From assembly GCA_036345935.2 (NCBI GenBank), contig JADWOT020000001.1, positions 3,242,106 through 3,306,105 on the forward strand: a DNA stretch of 64,000 nucleotides, in the 5' to 3' direction. This DNA comes from Taenia hydatigena (lineage: Eukaryota > Platyhelminthes > Cestoda > Cyclophyllidea > Taeniidae). The translations under genes were made by a program, and so were the position numbers. Of this stretch, positions 1 through 13,554 are shown piece after piece. The notes under the pieces were generated by a model. That model saw only the letters and a list, made by a program, of their open reading frames with translations, ran no database searches and was not told the origin of the DNA. Positions within the stretch are counted from its first letter, which is position 1. The number at the start of each line of letters is the position of its first letter.

Positions 1-135
1 TGGCAAGTTCGAGGTGATTTAGGGAAAGACGCTGTCGGCCGAAGTATTGAAAACCGTGAGTCAGTTACAAAACTTCTGATTAAATTGATTCAAGGTTTTT
101 TTAAATGTTTGAAAAGCTGTGACACTTCGGCGGCC

Positions 136-154
136 AGTGTCACATATGTGTGAC
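136..154. repeat. Short hairpin motif, copy 1
   Basis: The inverted repeat GTCACA-TATG-TGTGAC has perfect 6-bp arms around a 4-base centre. The same 19-base string, starting AGTGTCACA, recurs near 13534, and a variant occurs near 14390. The function is unknown. It could be a transposon remnant or a binding site for a dimeric protein. Confidence 0.5.
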
Positions 155-3100
155 GTTCGTTCTTGATCAATGTGTGGTAAGTGTGGTTTCATCAATTTGT
201 TACAAAAGCAAATTATTTAAGTAAAGAAATAGTTAAAAATGTGCAGTTAACTACTCTTTGTTTAAGTTTAATCATGTTTTTTTCATGTTTGAGGGACATC
301 TGTTTGACGTGGCCTTCAGCACAGAATCACCATCGCGCCTTTCCTTTCTGCCCTCGTCGACGCCTAAGTGGTCTACAGACCTGCATTGGAGGTGCTGTTA
401 TTGCGCCTACAGATGCGCACTTTGCCAAATAAGGTATCGCATTTCTCAACTTTGATGTTGTGCCGCCGTTCGCTGGCCCTCATACTCAGCCGCCCCGCCC
501 GAGTGTCGGCCGTCCCGGTTAGGCACCAACATCACCTCCTTGATTAAGCTGCTACAATTGCGTTGGTGGTGGGGGATTGCTGTGCAAACAAATTTTTTTA
601 GCTACATCTTCTGCTCTGAACTACTGTTTGATTTACCCACCTGGTGCAGCAGATAAACTAATCAAAGTAAACTCAAACTTTTAGTCGCCTTTTTAGATTT
701 GTTTGCTTTGGAAAGCAGTTTGGCGCAGCGAATTCTAAGAGGACAAAGCTGGCCGTTTCAATCAATTGAAAATGGGTTCCATTGGATGGATTTGGGAGCA
801 GCGTAGACTGATAGCACTAATTGGCCTCTAGAGTTGTGTATCCCTCCTCGAACCTAAAACTATCAAAGTTTCGCCTGTGTTTCATAGTCAAATTGAATGT
901 GTTAGGGTAGTGCTGGCCCTTCAATACCTCCCTCGAAACGAAAAACGTTGGTCAGATCATCTACTGATGCCTCGGCAACACACCCTATCCCCCAGCGATG
1001 GCAATCCGCGTCGTTAACCGAAATTGAGGCAAGGTCCACCTCGAGTGTCTACTTGAAGGGTTAAGCGCTTCACAATTTTATTTTTTTACACAAAGCTACT
1101 CCACCTTGGGCACTGCTGACGGTTGCCTTGTAATAAGCATTTTGCCTGCTAAAATTATGAATAGACCAGAGTAAGGACGAGCTCTATGACCGTCACCACA
1201 GATCGTCACCGGATGAACAAGGCCTGTCGGCTTTACTCGTGGGGTACAGAACTGAGCTGAGGCCAAGATTGAAAGCCAGTGAAGAGGTTTACTTTAAGCG
1301 CCACGCAAGGTACATTCCCATTTCACGAGTATGGAGGTAATAACCTCCATTGAATAGTTGATTCACCTGGTTTTTGACAATGATGTCATCTTCTTAATTT
1401 ATAAGCGAGCGCAGTTTTTTTCCTTCCACAAATTCCTCTCTTTCTTTGTGTGCTTCCTCCCATATAAGGTACTTGACAGATTGTTGAAAAGGTCATCACT
1501 TTTCCCCAGCAAAGCTCATCCTGACAGACTGTGCGTTGGTGTTAACGCCACAAACATTCATTCACCCTCGCGCTTCGGTCGAAGGAGTGAGTGTTTGACA
1601 GCCAAAAAGGAGGCCAGCATCTTTGAAATAGAAGGAGAAAAGAAGAAAAACTCTGATCGTATCCACAATTTTTTGAGACGAACTTTAAAAAGCTTTCCAT
1701 TGGTTATATCCTTCACCATTTTGACATTTGTGGATAAAATGGACACTGACTGGGGGACAAATGAATGGAAAAATTAAAAGAAGAACGAAGAATAGACAAA
1801 GTCCACAAAATTAAGCCTTCTACCTTTGGTCATCAGAAGTGAGTAAATGGATCCAGCAATAAAACGAATATTGAATGAGTGGGTCGAGGGGCGGGGAGAC
1901 CGACGGTTGAAGGGATCACGAAAAGAATGGACGAATACCTGAGACAGACGGACATTAGTACAAATGGATGGCTCTATAACTAAAGCGATGAAGGATGACC
2001 ATAGCCAAGGTAGATGTTTTAAGGGAGACGGAATCAAGGACTTATAGAGACAGGTACTCATTCACCACCCTTGCCTGATTAATCAAGGGCAAGGCTTTTG
2101 GCAACCCTCACCTTCACACTCCAGAGAGGATGACTATTTGGTCAGCTACGTAATGACAAAGTACACAGTGCTAGTAGACTTGTAGTTTTACCGGCAAAAA
2201 AATTGAAACCTTTGATGTCTATCCGACTCGTGCATCGTCCGCTTTCACCTCGGTGCCTCTTTGACACCGGTCTGCCTTTCCTCGCTGCCCTACCTCTGCG
2301 GTGCTAGCAACAAATTGGCACAACTGTTATGCCAAGTTACTCATATCCTTTAAAAAGGCGGAGTTGTGTTGGGCTGTTCTTTTGCTTCTGGTTCTGTTGA
2401 CAAATGACTTCGATGAGGCCGACTAGATGGGAGGAGACAGCAGAAGGGGGGTGGGAAGGATGTGCATCTCATCTATCATCTCTGTCATGATTCAATAACT
2501 CCGTCTCCTGACAAATAGAGGCCCGATATAGCTACTCCTATCAACTGATCTTTTAACATCTCCACTATTTAGTCTGCGTCACGCCCTCAGTCTCCACAGT
2601 TTGGTAGTCATCAGGATCTCGTGTCCTTCCGACCAGATTTCCGACCTCATAACCGCTCTAGACATTGAAAATAAACCACCTTTCACAGGGTTGTGCTCCC
2701 AGGGATGTTTACAATAATGGCAACGGTAATGAGCGAAAGGACCAAATTTTATTGCCTAGAGGATGGAAGATGGATGTCACAATGGTGTCCGCCTTCGAAA
2801 ACTGGGGCCTCAAAACAAGCCAACTGCATTTAATGGTCTCAGGCTTGATACTTTTATTTTCATCCTTCTCCGAGATAAATAGTCCTGCGAAGGAAACCTG
2901 TTCATCCCTACATATTGCCGCTGGACCTTTACAATGCTGCTGAAGTGAAATCCTCTCCGATGCTGTTCCGCCCGGCGGAAGAAGGAAGATTCAAAGCTTG
3001 ATCTCTATGGGCAGAAAAAAATCACTCTTTTGGTGCAGATTCACCGTACCGACTTCGAGTCCGGTGCCGAAGCAGACAAGCAGCCACAAAGGGCTCCGAC

Positions 3101-6100
3101 AACGTCATTCCATAGAAGCGTGAAACTATGGAGAGGGTAATCTTTGCACCTCTACAACGTCTAAAGGAGAAGTTGGAACCTCAAGCAAAGAGTACAGTAA
3201 CACAGCTAGAGACGTGTATGAGTAAGTACTATTTAAGTGTTGAATGGGAATAGTAAAAATCGCTCCTCCTCTCCACGACTGCCTCCAATCTCCGTTCGGA
3301 CATCGGTCGAGGAGGGTGCGCTGTGCTGACGAGAACAGGCTCCATAGTCTTTGATCGGCCTCCTCTCTAGAAGGGGCTCAAAGTTAGGATCTTTACCCAG
3401 GGACGAGATCATTCTTCTTCTCCAATGTGCTTAGTTAATAAAACTTTTAAGAACACTTATTTCAATGATAGAATTCGCAGCAGCCCACTGCCTATTTAAC
3501 GGCAAAAGACAGTGAATGTGAGTGGGTAAATTATAGGCTTAAACAGTGAGGCGCAATTCATGGGTCGCGGAGTTAATTACACGTCTGGAGGAGGTCCGCC
3601 GAACGGAGGTTTAGTTGGTCTGCTTCTTTCAACGTGGGTGTCTGCATAAATTTATTCCTATCGAGCGGTATATTTTTACCAGCCTTTCCCTTCCCCTCCC
3701 TCTCTATTTCCTCCTCATCCTAGTCCACACCAAAAGGAAAAATTCCCATGGCTGCCTCTGTGGATGCGATTAAATATTCAAATTACCTTTAGCCAATCGC
3801 TTTGGAGGGTGGAAAATTCTCACTATTGAAAGGATTTCGAAAGGGTCATTGGCTTGGTTTAGTTACTGATTAATTAAAGACGCTCTTCTAATTCATCTTG
3901 GTAAAAGTGAGTACTTAGGGCTCCGTCACTGAGCTCTTCCCATCCGCCATGGACTCTAAACAGCCGATAGCCCCTCAGCTCCTCAGTATGCCTTCAATCA
4001 AGCTCCTGTGACTCTTTCCGACTTTGGAGGAGACTCATATCCGTTTCCTACAAAAAAGCGATGTCTCTTGAGCTTTCTTGCTTCCGCGATGGTAACACAA
4101 TCGCTGACATCCCTCTCAGAAATGTAATCACAGTCAGTCATTCCCCGTACCTTGTCGAGCCTTTGTGTCTGCGCCAAACGGTGTCTTTTGATCTTACTTC
4201 CTCCCTTCCCTTCTGAGAGAGGATGTGTGCAACTTCAATTACAACGCAAAAAAAGGTGAATCTCGCGTTTACATAGCAGCCTTCATGCTGGAAGAGCACA
4301 TGACAGATAAAATTACAGAGCTTTGAACTCTTAAGTGCCTGCCGAGGAGTCGGAAAAAAGGCTTTCCCCAAGGCGAAAGGGAACATGATGCACGGACAGA
4401 CTGTATATTGACGACGTACAGGGGAGGGTTGAGGAGACTGCTGGCTTGACCTAGAGGCCATGCTGCTGAGGCGAAGTACAAAGGCAGAAACTTAAGCAGC
4501 TGCATAATCAAGACGAAGATCTAAAACTAACATTTAGCCCCGGCGCTCCTCTTGGTTAACCCACCGGCGTCGGCCATTGCAACGTAGTCGGTGTTGTAAG
4601 AAAGGCACCCTTGAGTCAAGTAAAAGGATATCGCACTGTTTGGGAACCATATTGAAGGGTACGAGGGCATGTGCTGGTCACCGAACTCGTTCATCGCAAG
4701 TCGTAGGACCACTGGTTGTGGAGGTAGAGCATCGCGTCCATTCCTCCCTGCCACTGTTTTCTCACTATAGCCATCTATCTACCCGAGTTCTATCAAGCTA
4801 GTAAAGAGGCGAGGTCCGTATCAAAGAGTCATCGCGGAAGCTGTGTGTTAACGGTCTAAAATTTGATGGGCAACCAGCCTCAACTTAAGTCCCTTAAAGT
4901 TGATGAGAGACATCTCCCAGCATGATTGACTTACCAGTAAAAAAAATAAGTCTGATGAAGAATTTCATTATTCATTAGAGCTACAAGGGAAAGAGATTAT
5001 ATCAAACGGGTACCAGCATACCTGGTGGATGGAATCTGGGTCAAAGGGGGAGGAGAGAAGGGGTGAAGGTTGGCCCCGGAACAATGTGACCCTAGAGATG
5101 GAAGCTGAAGATAGGCAAGCAATTTATGCACGTAGAACAATGTAAGTCGGCCTCCGATTTCCGGGTTCAAGAGTTCTGCTTGTGGACCGGACATCAGTCT
5201 TTTGATATGGGGGCGCAATTAGCCATAACATTCGGCATGGCTCCGTTTTAGGAATCGTCAACATAGAAACCACGAGGCGGAGGAACAAAGGCTGGGATAA
5301 GGCTTCAAAATACCTCTTCCTCGGCTTAAGAAGGAAGATTTACGCACTTTTTGACTTCCTGTTTGGAAAGAATAAGCTTTACAGGACCTTATGAACGACT
5401 GGATCGGCTGTTGATTTGCCTGTCATTCAGTAGGGTGAGCATCCCATCCATCATTAGCAGACATCCTTGAAGAATCAAAATTAGGCTTAGGAGTTAATCC
5501 TTTGGTTTCCCTCAAACGAATGAGTACGCAGCATTTTAAATCAGGCAGAGAAGGCGGTTACATACATAGATGGCCTTGCTGACATTCCAAGGGTCAATCG
5601 CTGGCACGGATGCTCCTTTCCTCCGCACTTTATGCCACCGACTTGAGGGAGCCTTAACTTGTGGATGACCAGACACCTATAACCTCGTTTGCCGAATGTG
5701 ATCATTCTAACTGGAGAGAATTTATACTTCTTGGAGGGCTTGAAATCCCCTTCCTCTAGTGTGAACTACCCTTTTCGTAGCCTTTTAATGCTTATCCTGT
5801 TTTTGTGGGTTTCTCCGGATTCGATGAGGCTCGGTAAAAAGAGTGACTAAGCATTGAAAGAGCATGCTGTCCTTACCTGCAACCATCGTTGAGCTTTTTA
5901 ATTAGCTGGGCAAAAGAGATCCCTACTTGGTGGGGCAAATGTTCTCCCAACCACTATGCTTTCGCCCTAATTAATAACACAGCAATAGTATGGATAAACA
6001 CGAGAAAATTCGGAGGGAAAATATTATTCCCAAATTAAAGGTCTATCTAGGAGGAAAGAACGTTGGGATACCCAGAAAAAGGCAGTGGATCCAAAGACCA

Positions 6101-9100
6101 GAGAGTCAAATTGGTCCCTCCTTCTCTTAGCACTCCTTCCGCATCGGTCATCACTACGTAACCAACACAGAGGTTGTACATGAATGACGAGAAAACATTA
6201 GATCCGCGTGTCAGATTTCCACAGAGCCACAATTTTGTTCTCTACTTGAGCTACACTGCGAGGATTTACCCAACCGCCTCCGTGCAGAGCTAGATGATTG
6301 TCTACGAGAATATTGTTGTCCAGTATTCTATCGTAGTTCCCTCCAGCTATCGAAGAGGCGCAGGAGGCATAGCTTACTTCCTTGACTCCTACATCGACTG
6401 CATAGCCACCTTAGAGGTCAAACGCCAAGCAGGTCTGCATTGCACCGTCTATAGGCTGGACATCAGCCAATACGGAAGACCTTTTCACTGCCACGGGGAG
6501 TCTTTGTTGTCGGTAAAATTGAACTCGCAATGATAAACTAGACCATGGTTGAAATTCTTTGTTCGTTAATGGATTCCTTTCAGGGTAAAAATATCTTCAA
6601 TTCGCAAAGACCGACCTACGTGTCGAAATAAGTAAGAAAGGGGTCTTGATGAATGTAAATTTTCTTCCCTCTCTCTCTCTCTCCCCTCTTTTACCTCCGG
6701 CATCACTGGCCCTCGGCTCGTCTCTCTTGGCAGTTGGGTAAATAAAGTAGCTAACCGTCTTTTCTCCATGTAATTATTGTCACTTTTAATTATCACAAAA
6801 GCGGATCTCCGCTCATCCTTTTAAGCTCTATAATTAATAGCGAAAATGATAGCGGCGGGATGTAAACAAGAGTAAACAAGGGTCTAAGAAATTACCAAGT
6901 TGGAAGTCTGCCAGCCTACCAGAATGGACCAAATTGGTGTGCTCTCCGCCACTTCTCGCCCCACTCCAAATCCTCCTCTTCCCCCTTTATTTTGAACTCT
7001 CAAATGTAGTTGGAAGTGGTTGATTTGCTGAGGGTGAAACAGGTAGAACTGAGACCAGTCTTCAGAGGCATTCACGATTAGTCACTGGGTTGAAGAAGCC
7101 GCCTCTCCCTATTGCCACAGGGCAAGATAACGTAGGAAAGCATTTACCTGCCTCACCTCCTCCTTTGTATTGCATTTACATAATAAAGAGAACAAACAGC
7201 TGGGGAAATGGCTAGAGCTGATTTCTAGAGGAAAGAATATGAACTGTAATAGCGAAGAAGTCTTGTTTCGTCCCTTAACTCACCAATAAAGAGGCAGAGG
7301 AGCTGACTGGGGCTCTCAAACACCGAGCTAGCGTTTTGAGCCAATTGCTAGGAATTGACCTACACGTTTTCCTTCGACAGCCTTCCGATTCGATTCATAT
7401 TATAGATTAGGAGTGGTTTAAGTCATTCTAATTTCCTGTGGTTTCGCTAATGGCTTTCTTATACAGAGTTGGGGACTTGAAAGGCTTATCAAGACGTTGA
7501 ATCGATTTTAGTAATCTCCCTACTCTGTAGTGGGTCTCTACTGATTTACGCATTCACACCATAAGTTACCCTTCGGCAAAGCTTAGATGCAACCTACAGA
7601 CAAGGATATCGACGTTACCGCCCATATGGATCGGATTTGTTCGCTATACTCGTCCATAAAGTCGCGATAAAATATAGGAGTTAGAGAACAGAAGGTTTGT
7701 TATGAACTCGCAGGAGGGCTAGCAATACGGGTGGCGTAGGCAACGCTATGCTATGTTTGGGTAAGGAATGCTGATAAAAAGCGCCGTGAAAATTCTATTT
7801 ACAGGCAAATCTGGTTCAACAAGGCGACACATTTGCCGCTTGGGTAGGTTACCAACAACGACTTGGAAATCAGTTGGAAGTACACGGAGGTTGTATCAAG
7901 AGTTCTATACCAGCAGGTTTCTGGGAAAAATTTTCAACTTTTCCTTCTCATGTGCTATGAAAGCGCTTTTGTCGCGAAATAACGAAAGAAATCCTTCACT
8001 ATAGAAAAAGTTACACAGACAAAAGCAGTAAAACTCATCTTATAAAAGGGATAAAGGCATCTCATTTTATTTTTTTAATTGCATGTGCATTGTAATTTGC
8101 CTTTGCCTTCCATTGCATTTGCCCCTTTGGCAGACTAAGCCACTAGCAGTGGGAACCAATTTTAAGGGAACTTAAGACAACTATCAATTAAAACAACCGT
8201 CCCCTCCCAAATACAGTTTCAAATAAACTTTGGATTTTTAAAATATGGGTTGAATTTTCCTGAAGTTGCAAAACATGGATTCGTGCTTAAATCGACCAAT
8301 CGAAAGGCTGTGGTGGAGGAAGGTGTCAATCGCGGACAGGATGAAAGCAGTAGAGAAACTGATGTGATGGCGGTGCCAGCTTTCGACCCTCTCAGGGTCA
8401 AACGAAGCGCCATTTTCCTCCTGAGATGTTTTCATTTTCGCGGAAGGGACTGGCACTTAGGGAAGAAGAAGCATACAGTCTGACGACCACCAACGTTACT
8501 GGCGATGACTAAGCTGTTGATTGTAAAAATTTAATAAGCCACTAGGCGGAAATAATTTATACACCTCCCTTCCACTACAATAATAAGACTTGTTTTCTTT
8601 TCTCCTTTATTGGGCACGCGATTCCTGCCTTAGAAATTATCATCAAATTAAAGGCGCGGGCAAAGAAGCAGCCAGCATAAGTCTACAAATATGATCCCGC
8701 TAAGCCTCCGTAACTTGTTTTGGGCGTCTTCGTTGACGCTTTATGGCTATACTTTCCTCCTGGGTTCAAGCGGCTCCAGAGCGACTGTACAACGGTAGAC
8801 TAAAGTGGGCGGCGGTCAGCACCCATCGCTTCACTCAAGGCGCATTGATGGCCCACAGCCGGTTCGCTTCAGTTGTCAATTGATACTTGTGAACTGTGCG
8901 CGATAGATACAAGGGGGTGACTCTCCTGATTGGGTTCCATAGTCACTTCTTTTCACCCTTCAACTTCAATCAGGCATAAATCTTTACCTTGCTGATACCG
9001 TAACTCCAGGAAGCTCTGACTTTGCAATCCATTGTCGAATAGAGACGTGACATGGAAAACCACCTTTTTTATGCAAGTCTCCTTACATTTTGACTTGGCG

Positions 9101-12100
9101 ACTAACCGACAGGGTTGAGATTGTTGTTTATGCCGGTTGGTTTTATATACCACTGCCATCAGCACAACGAATTTTTGACAGAAGAAGGAATTAACGAGAC
9201 GCTATAACGTGCAGGAACCGAAGAGCCTGCAAAGCGTGCGGCTTCATACATAACTGGCCACATTCTTACCTTTGTTACAATAACAGCAACCTTCTTATTT
9301 ATTGCTACGGAAGGAGACTAGACAAAGCACACTACCTCCGATATCTGTGCCACGCATGCAAAGTTGGTTGAATTTTGATGGACAGCTTGAGGAGAGGCAA
9401 AAATAGTAGCTGCAGAGCAGCCTCTTAATCATTGAGTGGTGGTGGTTAGACCACGGCGTTAGCAGTAACCACAACGCGCAGACTGACTGACTAACTGGCT
9501 GATTGATAGATTGAGGACTGACTGACTAACCACTTGCCTTTCGAGCTTATCAATAATAAAAAAGAATTGGCTACTCAAAAAGTGAGTCACACAGGATTTG
9601 AAACGCTGCAGTAAAATAAAAGTCGCTTAAGTGTGGTGGTTGATAGCACGGTTGGGGTCACCGTCCCGGTGACAAAACATCACATTTATTTCTTTGCAGT
9701 AGAACCCCTTGGCACATCAGCGATAGACTTTTCTCCGTCAGTTTTTTATTGATAGGCTTGCAAGGATAAACAAATGTGCTAAATTTTTCGTGAAAGTACT
9801 GAGAACATCCAAAGTAACCCGTTAATCTCATCTTCCTATTACTTTGGAATGGCCCAACATGAGTGAAAAGAGATCAACACTAACAAACTTTAAAATTATT
9901 CTAGTTTTCTCTTTCAGTCTTTTTTCTCTTCTTCGCCCTCCTATGAGCTGTCTGAATTCGAGCAGAGTGCAGACATTTAAAAGGGCAGGAAAGTCCTCCC
10001 TCTTACCCGTCTACATTCATACATCCGCTTAGTCATTCTCAAAATATATTAGTTAAGAAACTGTAACACTTGTCTTTTACTAATTGCCTAAATAAATCCC
10101 TGTCATTGTTGACAAGAGGTAGCCTTAAAGCGGAAATTTTTCATTAAGAATCAGAGGCCGAGGTGTCGACCTAGGTACTTATTATGCATAAGTAGCATCC
10201 CTTGATGGACAACGTGTGTTTCGATATTCTTTACAAAATTATGACCTTTTGAGAATAAGTAACAAAAAGAAGTCTCTTTGCAAAGCCTGGCTTGAATGAA
10301 CTCTATCTTTCTCTCGCTCTCGTTCCTTTGTAGTCAATCAAAGTGCCGCGAATAAGTGGCTTTGTTCAGAGCCTTAATGGTCGGGTCATTAAACTCCTTC
10401 TCCCCTCCCTATAACATTGTCGTTTGCTGCGGGTTATTTTATTGTACCAAAAACAAGATATCTTTATTCAAATCTCAGAGTGTAGATGAACGCCGCGCTG
10501 TGTGAGATAAGGAATGCATCTCCGGTGTTATCGCAGCAAATTGCCCCGATTTCAGCAAAAGCACATGGGAAGTAAGATAAGCGAATGGATTATTTTTACA
10601 GAAAAACCATCCTTAGTGCAGTGATTTCCCACAAAGGGTGTTAAGGACGAAATTGTCCCTGATTTTGACGGATTTAATTGCAAGTGTAAACGTGAGTGCG
10701 GTGGGATGATTGCCAGACAGAACTGAACCCTCAATTTGTGGCCAAATCGGCGCTTTGCGCGGTTGCTTCCTGATCGGGAGGCTGCCAACAATTCCCAAAT
10801 ATACAGCTTTTCTGCCATCAAATCTCTTCGAGGCAATATGATTTGATCACAGAGTAGCGGGAATATTGGAGGTTAGAAATACTCTTCTCACAGACCTTAA
10901 ATAACGTAGAAATTGGCATAAAACATGATTGCCAAGCATTTGCACACATTATAAAGAGGAATAAAGTCCTTTTTGGCTATTATTTTATAAATAATGTAAA
11001 CTTTAGAACCAAATTCCTGCGAGGGTAAGAGTGGTCACTAGAAGGCTTGATTCAATGTAGCGATGCTGTATTCAAATGAGATGGTCAGTCGAGCGAAAAA
11101 AAAAATAAGTCTGCTGGATCTTCTCCTCCCCTAAAAAGAATAAGGAATCCTGTATCTGAATGATACATGCTTTAATAATTTAGTGGATAAAAGGACTGCT
11201 TGTAATGTTCGAATACACTTGGGTTACTGGGCTGTTAGCTGAGCTTTGCCAGGCAACGGATTAGTGCGTACGACATGTTGGGTTTTGTACACCTTTTTGG
11301 GTGATAATTGGGAGGGATGGACGCCGCTGGAGAATAAGCAAGGCAATTTCCCTGGATCGAAACGAATTTACATTTCCCCTTTGGGTAGACGAGGAAGATA
11401 TTTGCCTGCCAAAAACGTTTTGTGTACGTCGCTTCCCACCACCTCCGTCTTTCCCTGCTTTCTGTCTCCACAGTGATATGTACATAGGGGTTCGCTGACA
11501 ACTGGGATGTCATAGTGCCGCTGGGGACATGACAAAGCTACCACTTTGTCCTGTCCATGATTTGAAGGAGGAAAAGGAGGAAAAGAGGCATTGAATTAGC
11601 GTCTGTCGTCGCCGTCACTTTTGCTCCTGCCCCTTCTGTCACAAGTGAAAAGGAATGGTGAAAAAAACAAACATCGAACTCTTGTTGTTACTTTTTATCT
11701 AGCAAAAAAAAGAGAAAGTAGAGGCGTGCTTACGTCTTGTTGAAATTGGAGTTTGGACTGATTTGATAGAGATTTGATCATAATGCGGGATTTATTCTTG
11801 CCTACACGACCAGATTGCCTAAATTGGTAAGGGCATTTACTTCATTTCAACAAGCAATTTCGCTTATGTAAGAGATACACTTTTCTAATGCGGTTCTTTT
11901 AGTTCCGCAGCACCAAAACTCCAAGGCGGTTGGTTGCTTAAAAGCTTGCTCATGCCACTTTCCCGTTCCTGACCTTATAGTTATTCCGCAAGGCGATCTT
12001 AATGACACCTCCTGCGCCTAGAATGAAGGGGAAGAAAACTCCAACGCTAAGGAATTCGACGATTTCTGCAGTACAAATTGAGTCAGGTGCTAACATTCAA

Positions 12101-12452
12101 CATCGGCCTTTATGCAGTGTACTTGCAATCAACTTCCAGCTTGCCATTTGTGTCAATAAGTCCTTACCTTACTGAATATAAAGATAAATATTATTTGCAT
12201 TACTGAGAAAGCCTTTTTATAGTCGATTACTACCATACGGTTTTAAAAATACAATGTTGACTTAGAATTAGGCATACTTTGTTACCGGAATCGGACTAAA
12301 TGAAAAAAATCACTAGAATGTTGGGACAATTTTTGTGCTCTAAAATGGCTTGATGGAAGAAGCAGATTATGGTGTTTGTGTAAGTAATGGCATTTTACTT
12401 ATGTGGAGAAAAAACACGATTTTGAGGGCGTTTGCGACATGCGTTCCGCGAT

Positions 12453-12500
12453 CAGCTGTTTGAGCAGCTGATTGGTACTTAATCGACATATAATCAGCTG
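12453..12500. promoter_or_regulatory. Cluster of three CAGCTG E-boxes
   Basis: Three copies of the palindrome CAGCTG lie at 12453, 12465 and 12495. Two of them are followed by ATTGG, a CCAAT-type string. CAGCTG is the class-A E-box bound by tissue-specific bHLH factors in other animals. A regulatory role here is inference, since no nearby promoter was identified. Confidence 0.25.
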
Positions 12501-13533
12501 ATTGGAGTAGCAACCCATCAATCGATCGATCGATCCATTGATCAAGCGCCAATTGATTATTTAAGCTGATTAATTAGTAAACTTTCGCCTTAAAGTCAGT
12601 CACTTGAACGGGTGTTATAGGGCTTTGAAGAAGTCACTGTTTTTATAACTTCTTTTAGATCCCACAGAGCCACACGGGTGACCCCGATGGAGAGGTCAGC
12701 CTAAAAGTACACCTGCACTTCAAATTTGATGGTCGAATACTATCATAAAATATCACGAGCAAGAAATCTGTCATGTATGCGAATCTAGAGCCCCAGAGAC
12801 CCCCAATGAAAGTCCAGTCAACCGATGTCTTGCCCTCTGGCCCCTAGGGATTCAGGTGAATGGAGCGTCCGGAGGCACTTTACCCGACCGCTAATAGAAC
12901 AACAAAAGAGGCTGGAAATTCAACCACCCTGGTAACATTAAAGCGGTAACAAAGTTGACTGAAGGAATGAAAACAAGGCGTAGCCTTAACGCTCCACTCC
13001 ACCTCCTGAATTGGCAAAAGGCCTCTTTTAGTCCCATCCCTTTGCTCCTCCTATTATTTTGTTTGATAAGGAGTACTAACACCGGAATTCAAAAAAGATT
13101 TTACGGCCAAGCTAAGCAATAAATCTTTTGTCCAAATGTTTTGAAACCATCGGAAGGGGCTACCTTATCATCATAACGATCACAATATTTAACGAGATTC
13201 ATGCGTGACTATAAAAACTTCAGCTTACTTGGCGTTATGCCAAAGAAATTATTATTATGTGCGTGTTGAAATATCTGTTTTTCCTCCAAAAGCTGGGTCT
13301 AAATCGCGGAGTGCATTAGGAGAAATTTTCCACCTACGGAAAGTGACAGGACACCAAATGATCGTCTCAGTTGATGCATGACTCTTTGTGTAGACTAAGA
13401 GCCCTCAACACTTATTAAAGTGTTTTATCCTCAATTAATCTACTCAAGGCATAGTTTATTGTAAGCAGTTATTAAAAAATGCAATGTTCTAACGTCAAAC
13501 TATTGTGTATCTAGCTCACGTTAGAGATTTGGA

Positions 13534-13554
13534 GTGTCACATATGTGTGACACT
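13534..13554. repeat. Short hairpin motif, copy 2
   Basis: This is the fullest copy: the 9-bp arms AGTGTCACA and TGTGACACT are perfect inverted repeats around TATG. It matches copy 1 near position 139 base for base in the core. A diverged copy, GTCACG-TATT-TGTGAC, lies near 14389-14404. Confidence 0.5.

Noticed and set aside
1358..1777. 139-codon plus-strand frame
   Set aside because: No recognisable motif, a low-complexity Lys/Phe composition, and no supporting splice or poly(A) context.
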